From Sphingomonas sp. AOB5 (GTDB lineage Bacteria; Pseudomonadota; Alphaproteobacteria; Sphingomonadales; Sphingomonadaceae): a stretch of DNA of 64,000 bases. Positions 25,631 through 34,806 of this stretch are shown here, in pieces. The stretch's first letter is position 1; every line of letters begins with the position of its first letter. The notes under the pieces are model-generated. The model did not search any database and had not been told where the DNA came from. It saw only the letters and a list, made by a program, of their open reading frames with translations. The stretch spans positions 46,445 to 110,444 of the forward strand of contig NZ_JARNTV010000007.1 in the NCBI RefSeq assembly GCF_029433115.1. The letters are read 5' to 3'. The translations under genes and the position numbers were made by a program.

Positions 25631-26361
25631 ATATCGTTGTCGTCCGCGGCGACTTCGCCGGGTTGCTCGATCCGGTGCGTCCGCTGAAGCAGGCGTGCGG
25701 CGATCCAGCACAGGATCGCCCATGCCGCGCCGACGCACCAACCGGCGATCACGTCGCTGGGCCAGTGCACGCCGAGATAGACGCGCGAGAACCCCACTCC
25801 GAGCGTGAGCGCGACCGCGACGCAGATCAGATAGATGCGGACGCGGCGGCTCTTCTGCGTGCTGGCCAGCAGCGCGCCGAGGGTGAGGAACACCACCGCG
25901 CTGTTCATCGCATGGCCGCTGGGGAAACTGGCGTCATAGACTTCGACCAGATGCGGGACCACGTCCGGCCGGGCGCGCTCGAACACCGACTTGAGCAGGG
26001 TGCCGAGCGCCGCGCCGCCGATGACCGATCCGGCGACGAACATCGCGGTGGCATATTTGCGCGCGACGATCAGGAATCCGGCGACGAAGACGGTGATCGC
26101 GGTGAGGCCCCAAACGCCCCCGATCGCAGTGAGATCGAGCATCATCGTCTCGAACCAGCCGGGCCCGATCGGGATAGCCGGGTCCGCGGCCGTGCGCAGG
26201 CCGCGGATGATGATCCGGTCGAGCGCCATCGTCTCGCCCTCGAGCATCTCCGACGCGAGCTTGAGGAAGACGAAAGACAGGCCGGCCAGCCCGAGAAAGG
26301 CGAGCAGCAGCGCGAAATCGGCGCGGAGGCGGTGCCAGAGGGTGGCGAGGATCTGGATCAT
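25615..26361 (-). CDS. PAP2-family membrane phosphatase
   Basis: 248 residues with about six hydrophobic segments. All three catalytic motifs are present: KSVFERARPD (KxxxxxxRP), PSGHAMN, and SRVYLGVHWPSD (SRxxxxxHxxxD). The family dephosphorylates lipid phosphates such as undecaprenyl pyrophosphate or phosphatidic acid at the outer face of the inner membrane. The substrate cannot be told from sequence alone. Convergent with scoB. Confidence 0.9.
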   Translation of the reverse strand: MIQILATLWHRLRADFALLLAFLGLAGLSFVFLKLASEMLEGETMALDRIIIRGLRTAADPAIPIGPGWFETMMLDLTAIGGVWGLTAITVFVAGFLIVARKYATAMFVAGSVIGGAALGTLLKSVFERARPDVVPHLVEVYDASFPSGHAMNSAVVFLTLGALLASTQKSRRVRIYLICVAVALTLGVGFSRVYLGVHWPSDVIAGWCVGAAWAILCWIAARLLQRTHRIEQPGEVAADDNDMEGQP

Positions 26362-26415
26362 GGTGTGGGTACGCCTGACGCTTCCCTCCGTTTCACGGGA
26401 GGGAATCCAGTTCAG

Positions 26416-27729
26416 TTATTTCTTCTTGAGCAGGTCCAGTGCCGCGGCGGTCATCGCTTCGGTGGCGGTGGAGACCACGGCTTCGGCGTCGGGTGCCCAG
26501 AAGGGGCTGTGGAGCGAGGGGAGCGGCGGACCGCCGGGCGCCTGGGATGCATCCCACTGTGCCTTGGGCACGCCGCCGACCCAGAAGATCAGGCTCTGGA
26601 TCGACTTGTCGGCCAGCCAGTAGCGGCTGAAATCCTCGCCCCCCATCACCGCGGGCGTCTTGAGCACGCGGGCTTCGCCGAAGCGCGGGGTCCATAGCGC
26701 GAACATGCGGCCGGTGAGCGGTTCGGTGTTGAAGGTCGAAGGCGTGAACTCGTTCTGGATGGTGATCACGGGCATGCGATCGTCGGGAATCCCCGCCGCG
26801 ATGGCTTCGCCGCGGGCGATGCGCTTGATGCCTTCGAGAAGCTGCTGGCGCACTTCGGGCGTGTAGCTGCGAACGGTGAGCTGGAGCAGCGCCTGATCCG
26901 AGATGATGTTGTGCTTGGCGCCGCCATGGAAGCTGCCGACGGTGACCACCGCGGGCGATTGCGGATCGATTTCGCGGCTGACGAGGGTCTGGAGCGCCAT
27001 GACGATGCGCGAGCCGAGCACGATCGGATCGCGCGTGGTGTGCGGATAGGCGCCATGGCCGCCGACGCCCTTCACCAGAATGTCGACCGAATCCACGTTC
27101 GCCAGCGCATAGCCCGAGGTAACGCCGATCGTGCCGGCGGGAAGGCTGGCACTGTCATGGAAGGCCAGCGCGAATTGCGGCTTGGGGAAGCGGGTGTAGA
27201 GGCCGTCCTCCAGCATCATCCGCGCGCCCATGCCGCGCTCCTCGGCAGGCTGGGCGAGCATGATGAGCGTGCCGGACCATTTCGCCTTCATCGCGACCAG
27301 ATTGCGCATCGTGCCGATCCAAGATGCCATGTGCGTGTCATGGCCGCAGGCATGCATCACGCCGGTCTCGACGCCGCCTTCGGTGGTCGCGCGGACCTTC
27401 GAGGCGAAGGGCAGGCCTGTCTGTTCGATCACCGGCAGCCCGTCCATGTCGGCGCGGATCATCACGACCGGGCCGGGGCCGTTCTTCAGGACCGCGACCA
27501 CGCCGGTGCCGCCGACCTTCTCGGTCACCTCGAAGCCCAGCTTGCGTGCTTCGGCGGCGAGGATGCCGGCGCTGCGCGTCTCGTGCAGGCTGAGTTCCGG
27601 GTTCGCGTGGAAATCGCGGTAGAAGTCCATGAGCTGCGGCATGGCCTTCTGCGTCGCGTCGCGGACCGGATCGGCGCCTGCGGGGGGCGTGAGGACGAGC
27701 GCGCTTGCGAGCAGGAGGTGGCGAAGCAT
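26416..27729 (-). CDS. Exported M20D-family amidohydrolase
   Basis: 437 residues. A signal peptide is visible (LLLASALVLTPPAGADP). The M20D metal-binding motifs follow: ACGHDTHMAS, QPAEERGMG, and LAFHDSA, plus the late GGEDFSRY motif. These peptidases hydrolyse N-acyl amino acids, hippurate or amidated auxins with a dinuclear metal. The signal peptide suggests periplasmic action. The substrate is unknown. Confidence 0.88.
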   Translation of the reverse strand: MLRHLLLASALVLTPPAGADPVRDATQKAMPQLMDFYRDFHANPELSLHETRSAGILAAEARKLGFEVTEKVGGTGVVAVLKNGPGPVVMIRADMDGLPVIEQTGLPFASKVRATTEGGVETGVMHACGHDTHMASWIGTMRNLVAMKAKWSGTLIMLAQPAEERGMGARMMLEDGLYTRFPKPQFALAFHDSASLPAGTIGVTSGYALANVDSVDILVKGVGGHGAYPHTTRDPIVLGSRIVMALQTLVSREIDPQSPAVVTVGSFHGGAKHNIISDQALLQLTVRSYTPEVRQQLLEGIKRIARGEAIAAGIPDDRMPVITIQNEFTPSTFNTEPLTGRMFALWTPRFGEARVLKTPAVMGGEDFSRYWLADKSIQSLIFWVGGVPKAQWDASQAPGGPPLPSLHSPFWAPDAEAVVSTATEAMTAAALDLLKKK

Positions 27730-27780
27730 AGGGTCTCCCCGGAAATGAAGTTGCGCGAGTGTCGCGCGGAGGATCGGGCG

Positions 27781-28413
27781 ATGTCAAACGCGATGCGGAT
27801 GAACCGGCGTGCCGTGCTGGGTACGGGGCTGGCGCTGATCGCCGTGCCGGGGCTCGCGATGGGCCGCGAGGGCTTCGTGATCGACTGGCAGGGCGGCGAG
27901 GAAACGCCCGCGGTGAAGGCGTCGCTTGAGGCCCAGATCGCGCTGGTCGAGGCGCTGCCGGTATCGGCCGAGGCGATGGCGTTCTTCCGCTCGCAGGTCA
28001 TCACCGTGGATCGCGCGGAGGGCACGCGGACCCGTGCCGGGCCGCGCGGGATATTCTTCCAGCGGCGCGCAATGCCGCCGGGCGATCCGGTGCTGCTGCA
28101 CGAACTGATCCATCGCTGGCAGCTGGTGCGGATGGCCGAGGGGATCCGAAACCCCGATGTCCGCCGCTTCTACGAGGCAGCGAAGGCGGCGCGGCTCTAT
28201 CCGCCGCGTGCCTATGTGCTGAGCAACGCGTTCGAATTCTTCGCGATGAATGCCAGCGTCGTGCTGTACGGCAGGGCAAGCCGGCCGCCGTTCGAGCGCG
28301 CGAACGTGAAGCGCAAGCAGCCCGATCTCTACGCGTACATCGTCCGCGAGTTCGGGCTTCAGGAAGCCGGAACCAGTTCCACCACGTCGAGCAACGATTC
28401 GAAGCGCGGATAG
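27781..28413 (+). CDS. Exported protein with an HELxH zinc-protease-like motif
   Basis: 210 residues. MNRRAVLGTGLALIAVPGLAMG near the start looks like a Tat signal (twin Arg followed by a hydrophobic core). The motif HELIHRW at about residue 107 is a zincin-type HExxH. A glutamate in NAFEFFAMN about 55 residues later could be the third ligand. I do not recognise a named family. GGAGG at 27769-27773 supports ATG 27781. Its last 55 bases overlap the end of the opposite-strand gene. Confidence 0.65.
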   Translation: MSNAMRMNRRAVLGTGLALIAVPGLAMGREGFVIDWQGGEETPAVKASLEAQIALVEALPVSAEAMAFFRSQVITVDRAEGTRTRAGPRGIFFQRRAMPPGDPVLLHELIHRWQLVRMAEGIRNPDVRRFYEAAKAARLYPPRAYVLSNAFEFFAMNASVVLYGRASRPPFERANVKRKQPDLYAYIVREFGLQEAGTSSTTSSNDSKRG

Positions 28414-28985
28414 GGGAAGACCAGCCGCCAGCGTTTCTCGCCGATGCGCTCAAGATAGCCGGCCATATCGCGGGTCGCGTCGGTGCCGTAGCGCAGCGGC
28501 GAGGTCTCGTCGCCGAGCACCAGCGTGCCGAGGAAGATATTGCGCGCGCGCGCGTCGGTGAAGAGCAGGCCGGTGGGGCGTTGCGATCCCGTCAGCTTGT
28601 GGAAGCTGCGCAGGCTGCCTTCGTCGGCGATGCGGCATTCGAACCAGGGATAGGCGGTGAAATCGCGCATGCCGGTGCCCTGTGCGCCCAGCTTGTAGGT
28701 GCGGCAGCGGTAATTGCCCGCGGGCGGCGCCGCGTCGGGCAAGGCGCGATCGGGATCGAACAGGATTTCGTCCGCGGCCAGCGCCTGCGGATCGCCGACG
28801 CGGGCCTTGGGCAGCGCCTCGTACCACGCCTTGCGCCAGCCGCGCAGCCGCTGACGGTCCGCATCGGTGGCGGCCTGGCGCCAGTCGGCGGTGGCGATCG
28901 CGGTGGGGCTGGTCGCCTCGCGATAGACGCTGCAACCGGTGAGCAGGAGGACGGGCAGGACAATCGCGACGGACTTGAAACGCAT
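28359..28985 (-). CDS. DUF4893-type lipoprotein
   Basis: 208 residues. The signal ends in LLLTGC (lipobox). The mature part, with WRQAATDADRQRLRGWRKAW, YRCRTYKLG and YPWFECRIADEG, matches the DUF4893 domain found mostly in sphingomonads; function unknown. I chose ATG 28985 (MRFKSV); an ATG at 28997 would add four residues. It overlaps the convergent gene by 55 bases. Confidence 0.78.
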   Translation of the reverse strand: MRFKSVAIVLPVLLLTGCSVYREATSPTAIATADWRQAATDADRQRLRGWRKAWYEALPKARVGDPQALAADEILFDPDRALPDAAPPAGNYRCRTYKLGAQGTGMRDFTAYPWFECRIADEGSLRSFHKLTGSQRPTGLLFTDARARNIFLGTLVLGDETSPLRYGTDATRDMAGYLERIGEKRWRLVFPYPRFESLLDVVELVPAS

Positions 28986-29026
28986 TTTTCCTCGCATCTA
29001 CCCCACCCGTCCGTTGTGGCCGGGTA

Positions 29027-29809
29027 TCAGGCCGCGGTCCAGCCTCCGTCCATCGAATAGTTGGCACCGGTGATCGCAGCGGCTTCGTCGCGGCACAGGA
29101 ACAGCGCCAGCGCGGCGAGCTGATCGGGCTGGACGAACTGCTTGGTCGGCTGGGCGGCGAGGAGGACGTCGTTCATCACCTGCTCGCGCGTCATGTTGCG
29201 GGCCTTCATCGTATCCGGGATCTGGTTCTCGACCAGCGGGGTCCAGACATAGCCGGGCGAGATGCAGTTGACGGTGATGCCCGCGGTTGCGGTTTCCAGC
29301 GCGGCGGTCTTGGTCAGGCCGGCGATGCCATGCTTGGCAGCAACATAGGCCGACTTGTTGGGGCTGGCGACCAGGCTGTGTGCGCTGGCGGTGGTGATGA
29401 TCCGGCCCCAGCCCTTTGCCTTCATCAACGGCACCGCGGCGCGCATCAGGTGAAAGGTCGAGCTGAGATTGATCGCGATGATTGCATCCCATTTTTCGAT
29501 CGGGAAATCCTCGATCGGGGAGACGTGCTGGATGCCTGCATTGGAAATCACGATGTCCGGCCCGCCCAGTTCGGCATTGGCGCGGGCGACCATCGCGGCG
29601 ATCTGGTCGGGCTTCGACATATCGGCGCCGTCGTACAGGGCCTTGCCGCTAACCGCTTCGAGACCGGCGCGTTCCTTCTCGATCGCGTCCGCGTCGCCGA
29701 AGCCGTTGATCATCACCGCCGCACCCTCGGCGGCGAGCGCCTTGGCATAGGCGAGGCCGATGCCCGAGGTGGAACCGGTGACGATGGCGGACTTGCCCTT
29801 GAGGAACAT
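29027..29809 (-). CDS. bdhA: 3-hydroxybutyrate dehydrogenase
   Basis: 260 residues, a short-chain dehydrogenase. GSTSGIG is the NAD-binding glycine motif, NNAG is replaced by SNAG, and the catalytic Ser-Tyr-Lys set is in SAHSLVASPNKSAYVAAKHG. The stretch GYVWTPLVENQIPDTMKA is typical of D-3-hydroxybutyrate dehydrogenases. It converts D-3-hydroxybutyrate to acetoacetate in PHB and ketone-body use, feeding the CoA transferase at 23-25 kb. It follows the patatin gene by 16 bases on the same strand. Confidence 0.92.
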   Translation of the reverse strand: MFLKGKSAIVTGSTSGIGLAYAKALAAEGAAVMINGFGDADAIEKERAGLEAVSGKALYDGADMSKPDQIAAMVARANAELGGPDIVISNAGIQHVSPIEDFPIEKWDAIIAINLSSTFHLMRAAVPLMKAKGWGRIITTASAHSLVASPNKSAYVAAKHGIAGLTKTAALETATAGITVNCISPGYVWTPLVENQIPDTMKARNMTREQVMNDVLLAAQPTKQFVQPDQLAALALFLCRDEAAAITGANYSMDGGWTAA

Positions 29810-29825
29810 GGGGTACTCCTGTGGT

Positions 29826-30959
29826 TTAGCGATGGGTGAGGTCGAAGGCGGCGGTCTTGCCGTCGATGATGTCGCTGGCGACGAGTTCGGCGTTCGCCAT
29901 GGTTTCGTTCACCGCGGCGCGACCGGCGAGCCAGTGTTCGCGCATCGAGCGGGCGGAGAATTCGAAGTCGCGGCTGCCGCCCTCCCACGCGTTTGCGCGG
30001 TAGATCAGGTGGACGAGACTGACCGGAAGCTCGTCGGCGGCAGACCGAAGGGCTGCGACATCCGGATCGTCGCGCAGTTCGGGCGGCAGCTTGGCGAGCA
30101 GCTTGCGTATCGCCTGACGTTCCTGACGCAGCTTCATCCGTTCGTTCGAAATGGCGCGGGTGCGGCTGGAGAAGCGGATCTCCTTCTCGCGCGCGACCAC
30201 GTCGAGGATGGTTCGAGGCATCTCCGCGGCGGCGGCGAACAGATCGACCTGAAACACCAGCATCGGCGCATTCTGGTGATCGAGGACGTGGATCAGCGGC
30301 GTGTTCGACACGATGCCGCCGTCCCAATACCAGCGCCCGTCGATCTCGATCGGGGGCAGTCCGGGCGGCAGCGCGCCGGAAGCCATGATGTGCCGCGCGT
30401 CGAGCGGACCTTCACTGGTGTCGAAATAGCGGAAATTGCCGCTCTCGACATCGACCGCGCCGACCGACAGGCGGACCGGGCCGTTATTGACCAGATCCCA
30501 GTCGATCAGACTGTCGAGCGTCGCCTTGAGCGGTGCGGAATCGTAGAAGCTGAGCGCGTCGGGCGTGCCCGGCAGCGCGAACATCGGCGGCACGAAACGG
30601 GGTGAGAAAAAGCCCGGAACGCCGGTCACCGCGACGCTGGAGGCGGACCATTCGTGCAGCATCTCACGCGCGGCGTCGCCCGAGAGGATCGGAAAGCTGG
30701 GCAGTGCGGAGGTGGCGGTGTCCCAGAACGCCTTGAGCCGTTCGCAGCGCCGCTCGGGCGGGTTACCGGCGAAGATCGCGGCGTTGACCGCGCCGATCGA
30801 AATGCCCGCGACCCAGCCGACATCGATCTGCGCTTCGCCCAGCGCCTCGATCACGCCCGCCTGATAGCTGCCCAGCGCGCCGCCGCCCTGCAGCACCAGC
30901 GCCACAGTTTCGGGCAGCGGGAGCGCGGCGCGTCGCCGGCGGGAGTCTGCATCGGCCAT
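29826..30959 (-). CDS. Patatin-like phospholipase (DUF3734 type)
   Basis: About 377 residues. The oxyanion loop LQGGGALGSYQAG, the nucleophile elbow GISIG (serine), and the catalytic aspartate in DGGIVSNTPL are all present. The C-terminal part with KLRQERQAIRKLLAKLP fits the DUF3734 extension. It probably hydrolyses an acyl ester; the tight link to bdhA suggests work with PHB granules or membrane lipids, but this is inference. The start is uncertain: candidates run from 31013 to 30959; the catalytic domain begins just after the last. Confidence 0.85.
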   Translation of the reverse strand: MADADSRRRRAALPLPETVALVLQGGGALGSYQAGVIEALGEAQIDVGWVAGISIGAVNAAIFAGNPPERRCERLKAFWDTATSALPSFPILSGDAAREMLHEWSASSVAVTGVPGFFSPRFVPPMFALPGTPDALSFYDSAPLKATLDSLIDWDLVNNGPVRLSVGAVDVESGNFRYFDTSEGPLDARHIMASGALPPGLPPIEIDGRWYWDGGIVSNTPLIHVLDHQNAPMLVFQVDLFAAAAEMPRTILDVVAREKEIRFSSRTRAISNERMKLRQERQAIRKLLAKLPPELRDDPDVAALRSAADELPVSLVHLIYRANAWEGGSRDFEFSARSMREHWLAGRAAVNETMANAELVASDIIDGKTAAFDLTHR

Positions 30960-31043
30960 GGCGGGCATGTGGCGAGCGGGGCGGGGCGGGGCAAGTGAAT
31001 TTCTTGTCATCAAGATTGCGCGAAATCGCCCGGCGCGAGGACG

Positions 31044-31667
31044 TTATCCCTTCGCTCTTCGCCAAGCGGGTCCCTCAAGATATCTGAGGCAATCCTCGAT
31101 CTTCAGGCGAGCAGGTTGCAGAATGGCAATCGCCACCGCCATGGCATGCGCCAGTGCGATTTGATCGCCGCCTTCGATTTCCGCCGTGTCGAACAATTTG
31201 TAGGCCGCGCCTGCCTCCGAGACGAGGCGCGTGACATGATTGATGTCGACGTTCCAACCGGCGCTTCGCTGCACGTCCGGCGAGCTGACCAGTGTGGCAT
31301 CGAGCTTCAGTTCGCCGATTGCCCGGGCGATATCCCTGACCCGGTGTTTGAACTCGGCAGGGTCCGGCCGATGGGGTGAATAGTCCGCCGTGATCGTTGC
31401 GATGCTGCCGGACATGCGCTTCAGAAGCTGCACCTGATAGGATCTGGCGTCCGTCCGCTCCTTTCGGCGGTGGCGCGTTCCCACGATCTCGGCCCCGATC
31501 ACTGCGGCCGCCGCGCCGCATAGCGCGCCTGCGAAAGCCAGCGGATCTCCCGAGGCGCCCGTAATAAAGCGGTCGGCCGCGATGCCGGCGCCAAAACCAA
31601 AGATGGAAGCGACGACCGCCAACAGCCATTCAGGCCGGCCGACGCCATTACGATCTATGTCCGACAT
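31044..31667 (-). CDS. Membrane protein of unknown function
   Basis: 207 residues. Two hydrophobic segments near the N-terminus (about 13-32 and 40-62), a basic stretch RHRRKERT, and a soluble helical remainder. AGGGGG lies just before ATG 31667. I do not recognise a family. Composition is slightly less biased to GC than its neighbours, judged by eye only. Confidence 0.6.
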   Translation of the reverse strand: MSDIDRNGVGRPEWLLAVVASIFGFGAGIAADRFITGASGDPLAFAGALCGAAAAVIGAEIVGTRHRRKERTDARSYQVQLLKRMSGSIATITADYSPHRPDPAEFKHRVRDIARAIGELKLDATLVSSPDVQRSAGWNVDINHVTRLVSEAGAAYKLFDTAEIEGGDQIALAHAMAVAIAILQPARLKIEDCLRYLEGPAWRRAKG

Positions 31668-31788
31668 TATACCCCCTGATCGGAAGCGAAGCGAAATCCG
31701 ATAGCGGGTTCCTGCAACGGGGATTTTGAAGGTGCAACGTCCGGCACGCTGGGGCATTGTGACGCTGGACCAACGAAACGAGGATGCC

Positions 31789-32661
31789 ATGCGGCTCGAC
31801 GATCTCGATCCCACCGAACATGCCCGCGATCTGGGAAGCGGCGGCGGTGGTGGTGGCGGCTTCGGGCTGCTCGGGCTGCTGCCGCTGCTGCTGGGCCGCG
31901 GTGGCGGGATCGGCACGATCGTGATCATCGGGATCATCGCCTTCGTGATGTTCAGCGGCGGGCTGGGCAATCTGACCGGCGGCGGCCAGCCCGGTTCGCA
32001 GACGGCGGGCACCAGCGGATCGGGCGCGTGCAGCACGACCGAGCGGCGCTTTGCCTGTCAGGTGATGACCAGCACCGAGACCACCTGGGACGCGCTGTTC
32101 CAGCAGGCGGGCAAGCGATACCAGCCCGCGACGATCAACTTCTTCACCGGCAACGTGCAATCGGGCTGCGGCGCGGCTTCGTCGGCGGTGGGCCCCTTCT
32201 ACTGCCCCAGCGACAACGGCGTGTATCTGGACACCGCCTTTTTCGACGAACTCTCGCAGCGTTTCGGCGCCAAGGGCGATTTCGCCCAAGCCTATGTGAT
32301 CGCGCATGAGATCGGCCATCACATCCAGACCCTGCTGGGCACGTCCGAACAGGTACGGCGGATGCAGGCCCAGTCGAGCGAGGCCGATGGCAATGCGCTG
32401 TCGGTACGGCTCGAGCTGCAGGCCGATTGCTTTGCGGGCGTCTGGGCGGCGCGCAACCGCGACCGGCTTCAGGCGGGCGATATCGAGGAAGGCATGACCG
32501 CGGCCAACGCGATCGGCGACGATACGCTGCAAAAGCAGTCGCGCGGCGGCGTGCATCCGGAGACCTTCACCCACGGCACTTCGGCACAGCGGATGGAATG
32601 GCTGCGGCGCGGGCTGGAGAGCGGCGATCCGGGGCAGTGCGACACGTTCAAGGGGATTTGA
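31789..32661 (+). CDS. Neutral zinc metallopeptidase, YpfJ family
   Basis: 290 residues. After a short N-terminus and a glycine-rich stretch comes one transmembrane helix (IGTIVIIGIIAFVMF). The extracytoplasmic part carries the zinc site AHEIGHHIQ and the later LQADCFAGVWA, in which the glutamate or aspartate completes the site, and a C-terminal GTSAQRMEWLRRG that is diagnostic. GAGG six bases upstream supports ATG 31789 over a longer upstream reading. Substrate unknown. Confidence 0.9.
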   Translation: MRLDDLDPTEHARDLGSGGGGGGGFGLLGLLPLLLGRGGGIGTIVIIGIIAFVMFSGGLGNLTGGGQPGSQTAGTSGSGACSTTERRFACQVMTSTETTWDALFQQAGKRYQPATINFFTGNVQSGCGAASSAVGPFYCPSDNGVYLDTAFFDELSQRFGAKGDFAQAYVIAHEIGHHIQTLLGTSEQVRRMQAQSSEADGNALSVRLELQADCFAGVWAARNRDRLQAGDIEEGMTAANAIGDDTLQKQSRGGVHPETFTHGTSAQRMEWLRRGLESGDPGQCDTFKGI

Positions 32662-32702
32662 GGCTGTAGATTGGGGCGGATGTCCCCGCTAAGCCCTTGC
32701 CG

Positions 32703-33467
32703 ATGAGCGAATCCGAAACTCCCGAAGTTCCCGCCGAGGCCCCGGAAGGGCCGCGGCTGGCCTATCACTTCACGCCGGGCAAGGGGCCGGCGGTGGTGTT
32801 CCTGCCCGGCTATGCGTCCGACATGACCGGGACCAAGGCCGTCGCGCTGGAGCAATGGGCGAAGCGAGCGGGGCGCGCCTATCTGCGCTTCGACTATGCC
32901 GGATGCGGCGCCAGCGAAGGCGCGTTCGAGGACCAGACCATCGTCAACTGGCGCGACGACGCATTGCACCTGATCGACAATCTGACCGAGGGGCCGGTGG
33001 TGCTGGTCGGATCGTCGATGGGCGGATGGGTGATGCTGATGGCGGCCAAGGCACGGCCGGACCTGATCGCGGGGCTGGTCGGCATTGCGGCGGCACCGGA
33101 CTTCACCGACTGGGGCTTTTCGACCGAGCAGAAGATGACCCTGCTCCAGCATGGCCGGATCGAAGTCCCCTCGGCCTATTCGGACCAGCCGACCGTGACC
33201 ACGCGCATCTTCTGGGCATCGGGCGAAGCGAACCGGATGATGATCGGACCGATCGGGTTCGATGGCCCGGTGCGGCTGATCCAGGGACAGTTGGACAAGG
33301 ACGTGCCGTGGCAGCGCGCGACCCAGCTTTCCACCCTGTTCCATTCAGCCGAGGTGCAGACCTGGCTGGTCAAGGACGGCGATCACCGCCTCTCGCGCGA
33401 TAAGGACATCGCGCTGATCATCCGCGGTGTCGAGGACGTGATTTCATGCTTGCAGCCCTCCTCCTGA
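32703..33467 (+). CDS. Alpha/beta hydrolase (ABHD10-like esterase)
   Basis: 254 residues. The oxyanion motif FLPGYASDMTG, the nucleophile elbow VGSSMGGW (serine), an aspartate in IQGQLDKDVPW, and histidine in DGDHRLS form a complete triad. The layout matches the bacterial relatives of ABHD10 thioesterase. ATG 32703 is used; a TTG six bases upstream is in frame. It overlaps the following TPR gene by 22 bases. Confidence 0.85.
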   Translation: MSESETPEVPAEAPEGPRLAYHFTPGKGPAVVFLPGYASDMTGTKAVALEQWAKRAGRAYLRFDYAGCGASEGAFEDQTIVNWRDDALHLIDNLTEGPVVLVGSSMGGWVMLMAAKARPDLIAGLVGIAAAPDFTDWGFSTEQKMTLLQHGRIEVPSAYSDQPTVTTRIFWASGEANRMMIGPIGFDGPVRLIQGQLDKDVPWQRATQLSTLFHSAEVQTWLVKDGDHRLSRDKDIALIIRGVEDVISCLQPSS

Positions 33468-34225
33468 TGGCGGCCATTCAAGGCGCGCCGGTCCCGGCGC
33501 GGGGTCAAGACGCGCCACCGCCGCCCGCGCAGGATCCAGTCGCGGCGCGGTTCGAGCGTTGCCTCGATCTGGCGACCGGCGATCCGCGTGCGGGTGAGGC
33601 GGAAGCGATCAAGTGGCGCAGCGAAGGCGGCGGGCATCGCGCGCGGCAGTGTCTGGGCGTGGCCTATGCCAATCAGGAGCGCTGGCCCTCGGCTGCAGGC
33701 GCATTCGAGGAAGCGGCGCGCGAGGCCGAGGTCGAGAAATCTCCCAAAGCGGGCGATTACTGGGCACAGGCCGGCAATGCCTGGCTGGCGGCGGGTGATC
33801 CCGGGCATGCGCGATCGGCGCTGGATGCAGCGCTGGTTTCGGGAAATCTGGCCGGACTGCCGCTGGGCGAAGCGCATCTCGACCGGGCACGCGCGCGCGT
33901 GGCGACCGGCGACAATGAAGGCGCACGGTCCGATCTGGACAGGGCGCTGATCCATGCGGCCGAGGATCCGCTGAGCTGGCTGCTGTCGGCCACGCTGGCC
34001 CGGCGGATGGGCGACCTGCCGCGCGCGAAGAAGGATATCGACGAAGCGCTGCGGCGCTCGCCCGACGACGCCTCGGTTCAGCTCGAGGCCGGCAATATCG
34101 CCGCGTTGCGCGGCGACGAACCGACTGCGCGGGCGGCATGGGCACGCGTGCTGGAACTGGCGCCGGGCAGCCCACAGGCGAATGCGGCACGCGGCGCGCT
34201 GGAGCAGTTCGGGGCGGAGCGGTAA
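33446..34225 (+). CDS. Exported TPR-repeat protein
   Basis: 259 residues. A signal-like N-terminus (MLAALLLMAAIQGAPVPARG), a proline-rich linker, then four or five tetratricopeptide helices (for example WAQAGNAWLAAGDPGHARSA and DIDEALRRSPDDASVQLEAGN). Likely a periplasmic scaffold; partner unknown. It overlaps the hydrolase gene by 22 bases, so the two are co-transcribed. Confidence 0.8.
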   Translation: MLAALLLMAAIQGAPVPARGQDAPPPPAQDPVAARFERCLDLATGDPRAGEAEAIKWRSEGGGHRARQCLGVAYANQERWPSAAGAFEEAAREAEVEKSPKAGDYWAQAGNAWLAAGDPGHARSALDAALVSGNLAGLPLGEAHLDRARARVATGDNEGARSDLDRALIHAAEDPLSWLLSATLARRMGDLPRAKKDIDEALRRSPDDASVQLEAGNIAALRGDEPTARAAWARVLELAPGSPQANAARGALEQFGAER

Positions 34226-34242
34226 GGTCGCGGAAGCGCCGC

Positions 34243-34262
34243 ACCGCGTGCGGTCACGCGGT
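34243..34262. terminator. Short hairpin between convergent genes
   Basis: ACCGCGTG and CACGCGGT form a perfect 8-bp stem around CGGT, between the TPR gene and the convergent lipoprotein gene. No T-run, so the call is tentative. Confidence 0.4.
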
Positions 34263-34711
34263 CAGGGGCATCGGCGCGCGGGAGTCAGGCGTACGTTCCT
34301 GTAATCCAGCGCCGCCTTGCGTTCGCCCTCTTCGGTGGAGATCAGCGCATGTCCCTTGAACGTCGCGTCGGGGCCAAACGCAACATCTTCCCGCTGCACC
34401 TCACCGTGAAGGGTGACCAGAGCGAAGTTGCGCAGTTCGGCGGGGCTTCGCTCGCTAAACCATGTTGCACCGTGCGAGCCTTCGCCTTGCAGGTCGCCAT
34501 CGGGCGTTGCGCTGTTGCCGGCCTTGATTCGCCAGCCGCCCGGTATCGCGCAGACGGCTCCGAACTGGACGCCCCATGTCGCTATCGCGAAGCTCTCCAT
34601 GCTTTCCCCGGGTTTCAGCGGAATATCGACGATGGAAACGAGGTAGGAGCGCCCCTTGTTGGTGGGGGTGCAGGAGGCGGCCAGCAATGCGAGCAGCAGG
34701 AGCGGTTTCAT
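34262..34711 (-). CDS. Small lipoprotein of unknown function
   Basis: 149 residues. MKPLLLLALLAASC is a lipoprotein signal with lipobox LAASC. The mature part is not recognised; it contains two further cysteines. ATG 34720 or 34747 would give slightly longer starts. Upstream it diverges from the glyoxalase I gene. Confidence 0.55.
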   Translation of the reverse strand: MKPLLLLALLAASCTPTNKGRSYLVSIVDIPLKPGESMESFAIATWGVQFGAVCAIPGGWRIKAGNSATPDGDLQGEGSHGATWFSERSPAELRNFALVTLHGEVQREDVAFGPDATFKGHALISTEEGERKAALDYRNVRLTPARRCP

Positions 34712-34806
34712 GCACTGCATGCTCGATGATTCGACGGTCGCCTGCAATGGAATAGAAGCGGGTGCGGGACTGGAGTTTGGAGTGGGAGCATCCTATCTCC
34801 CGCTCC

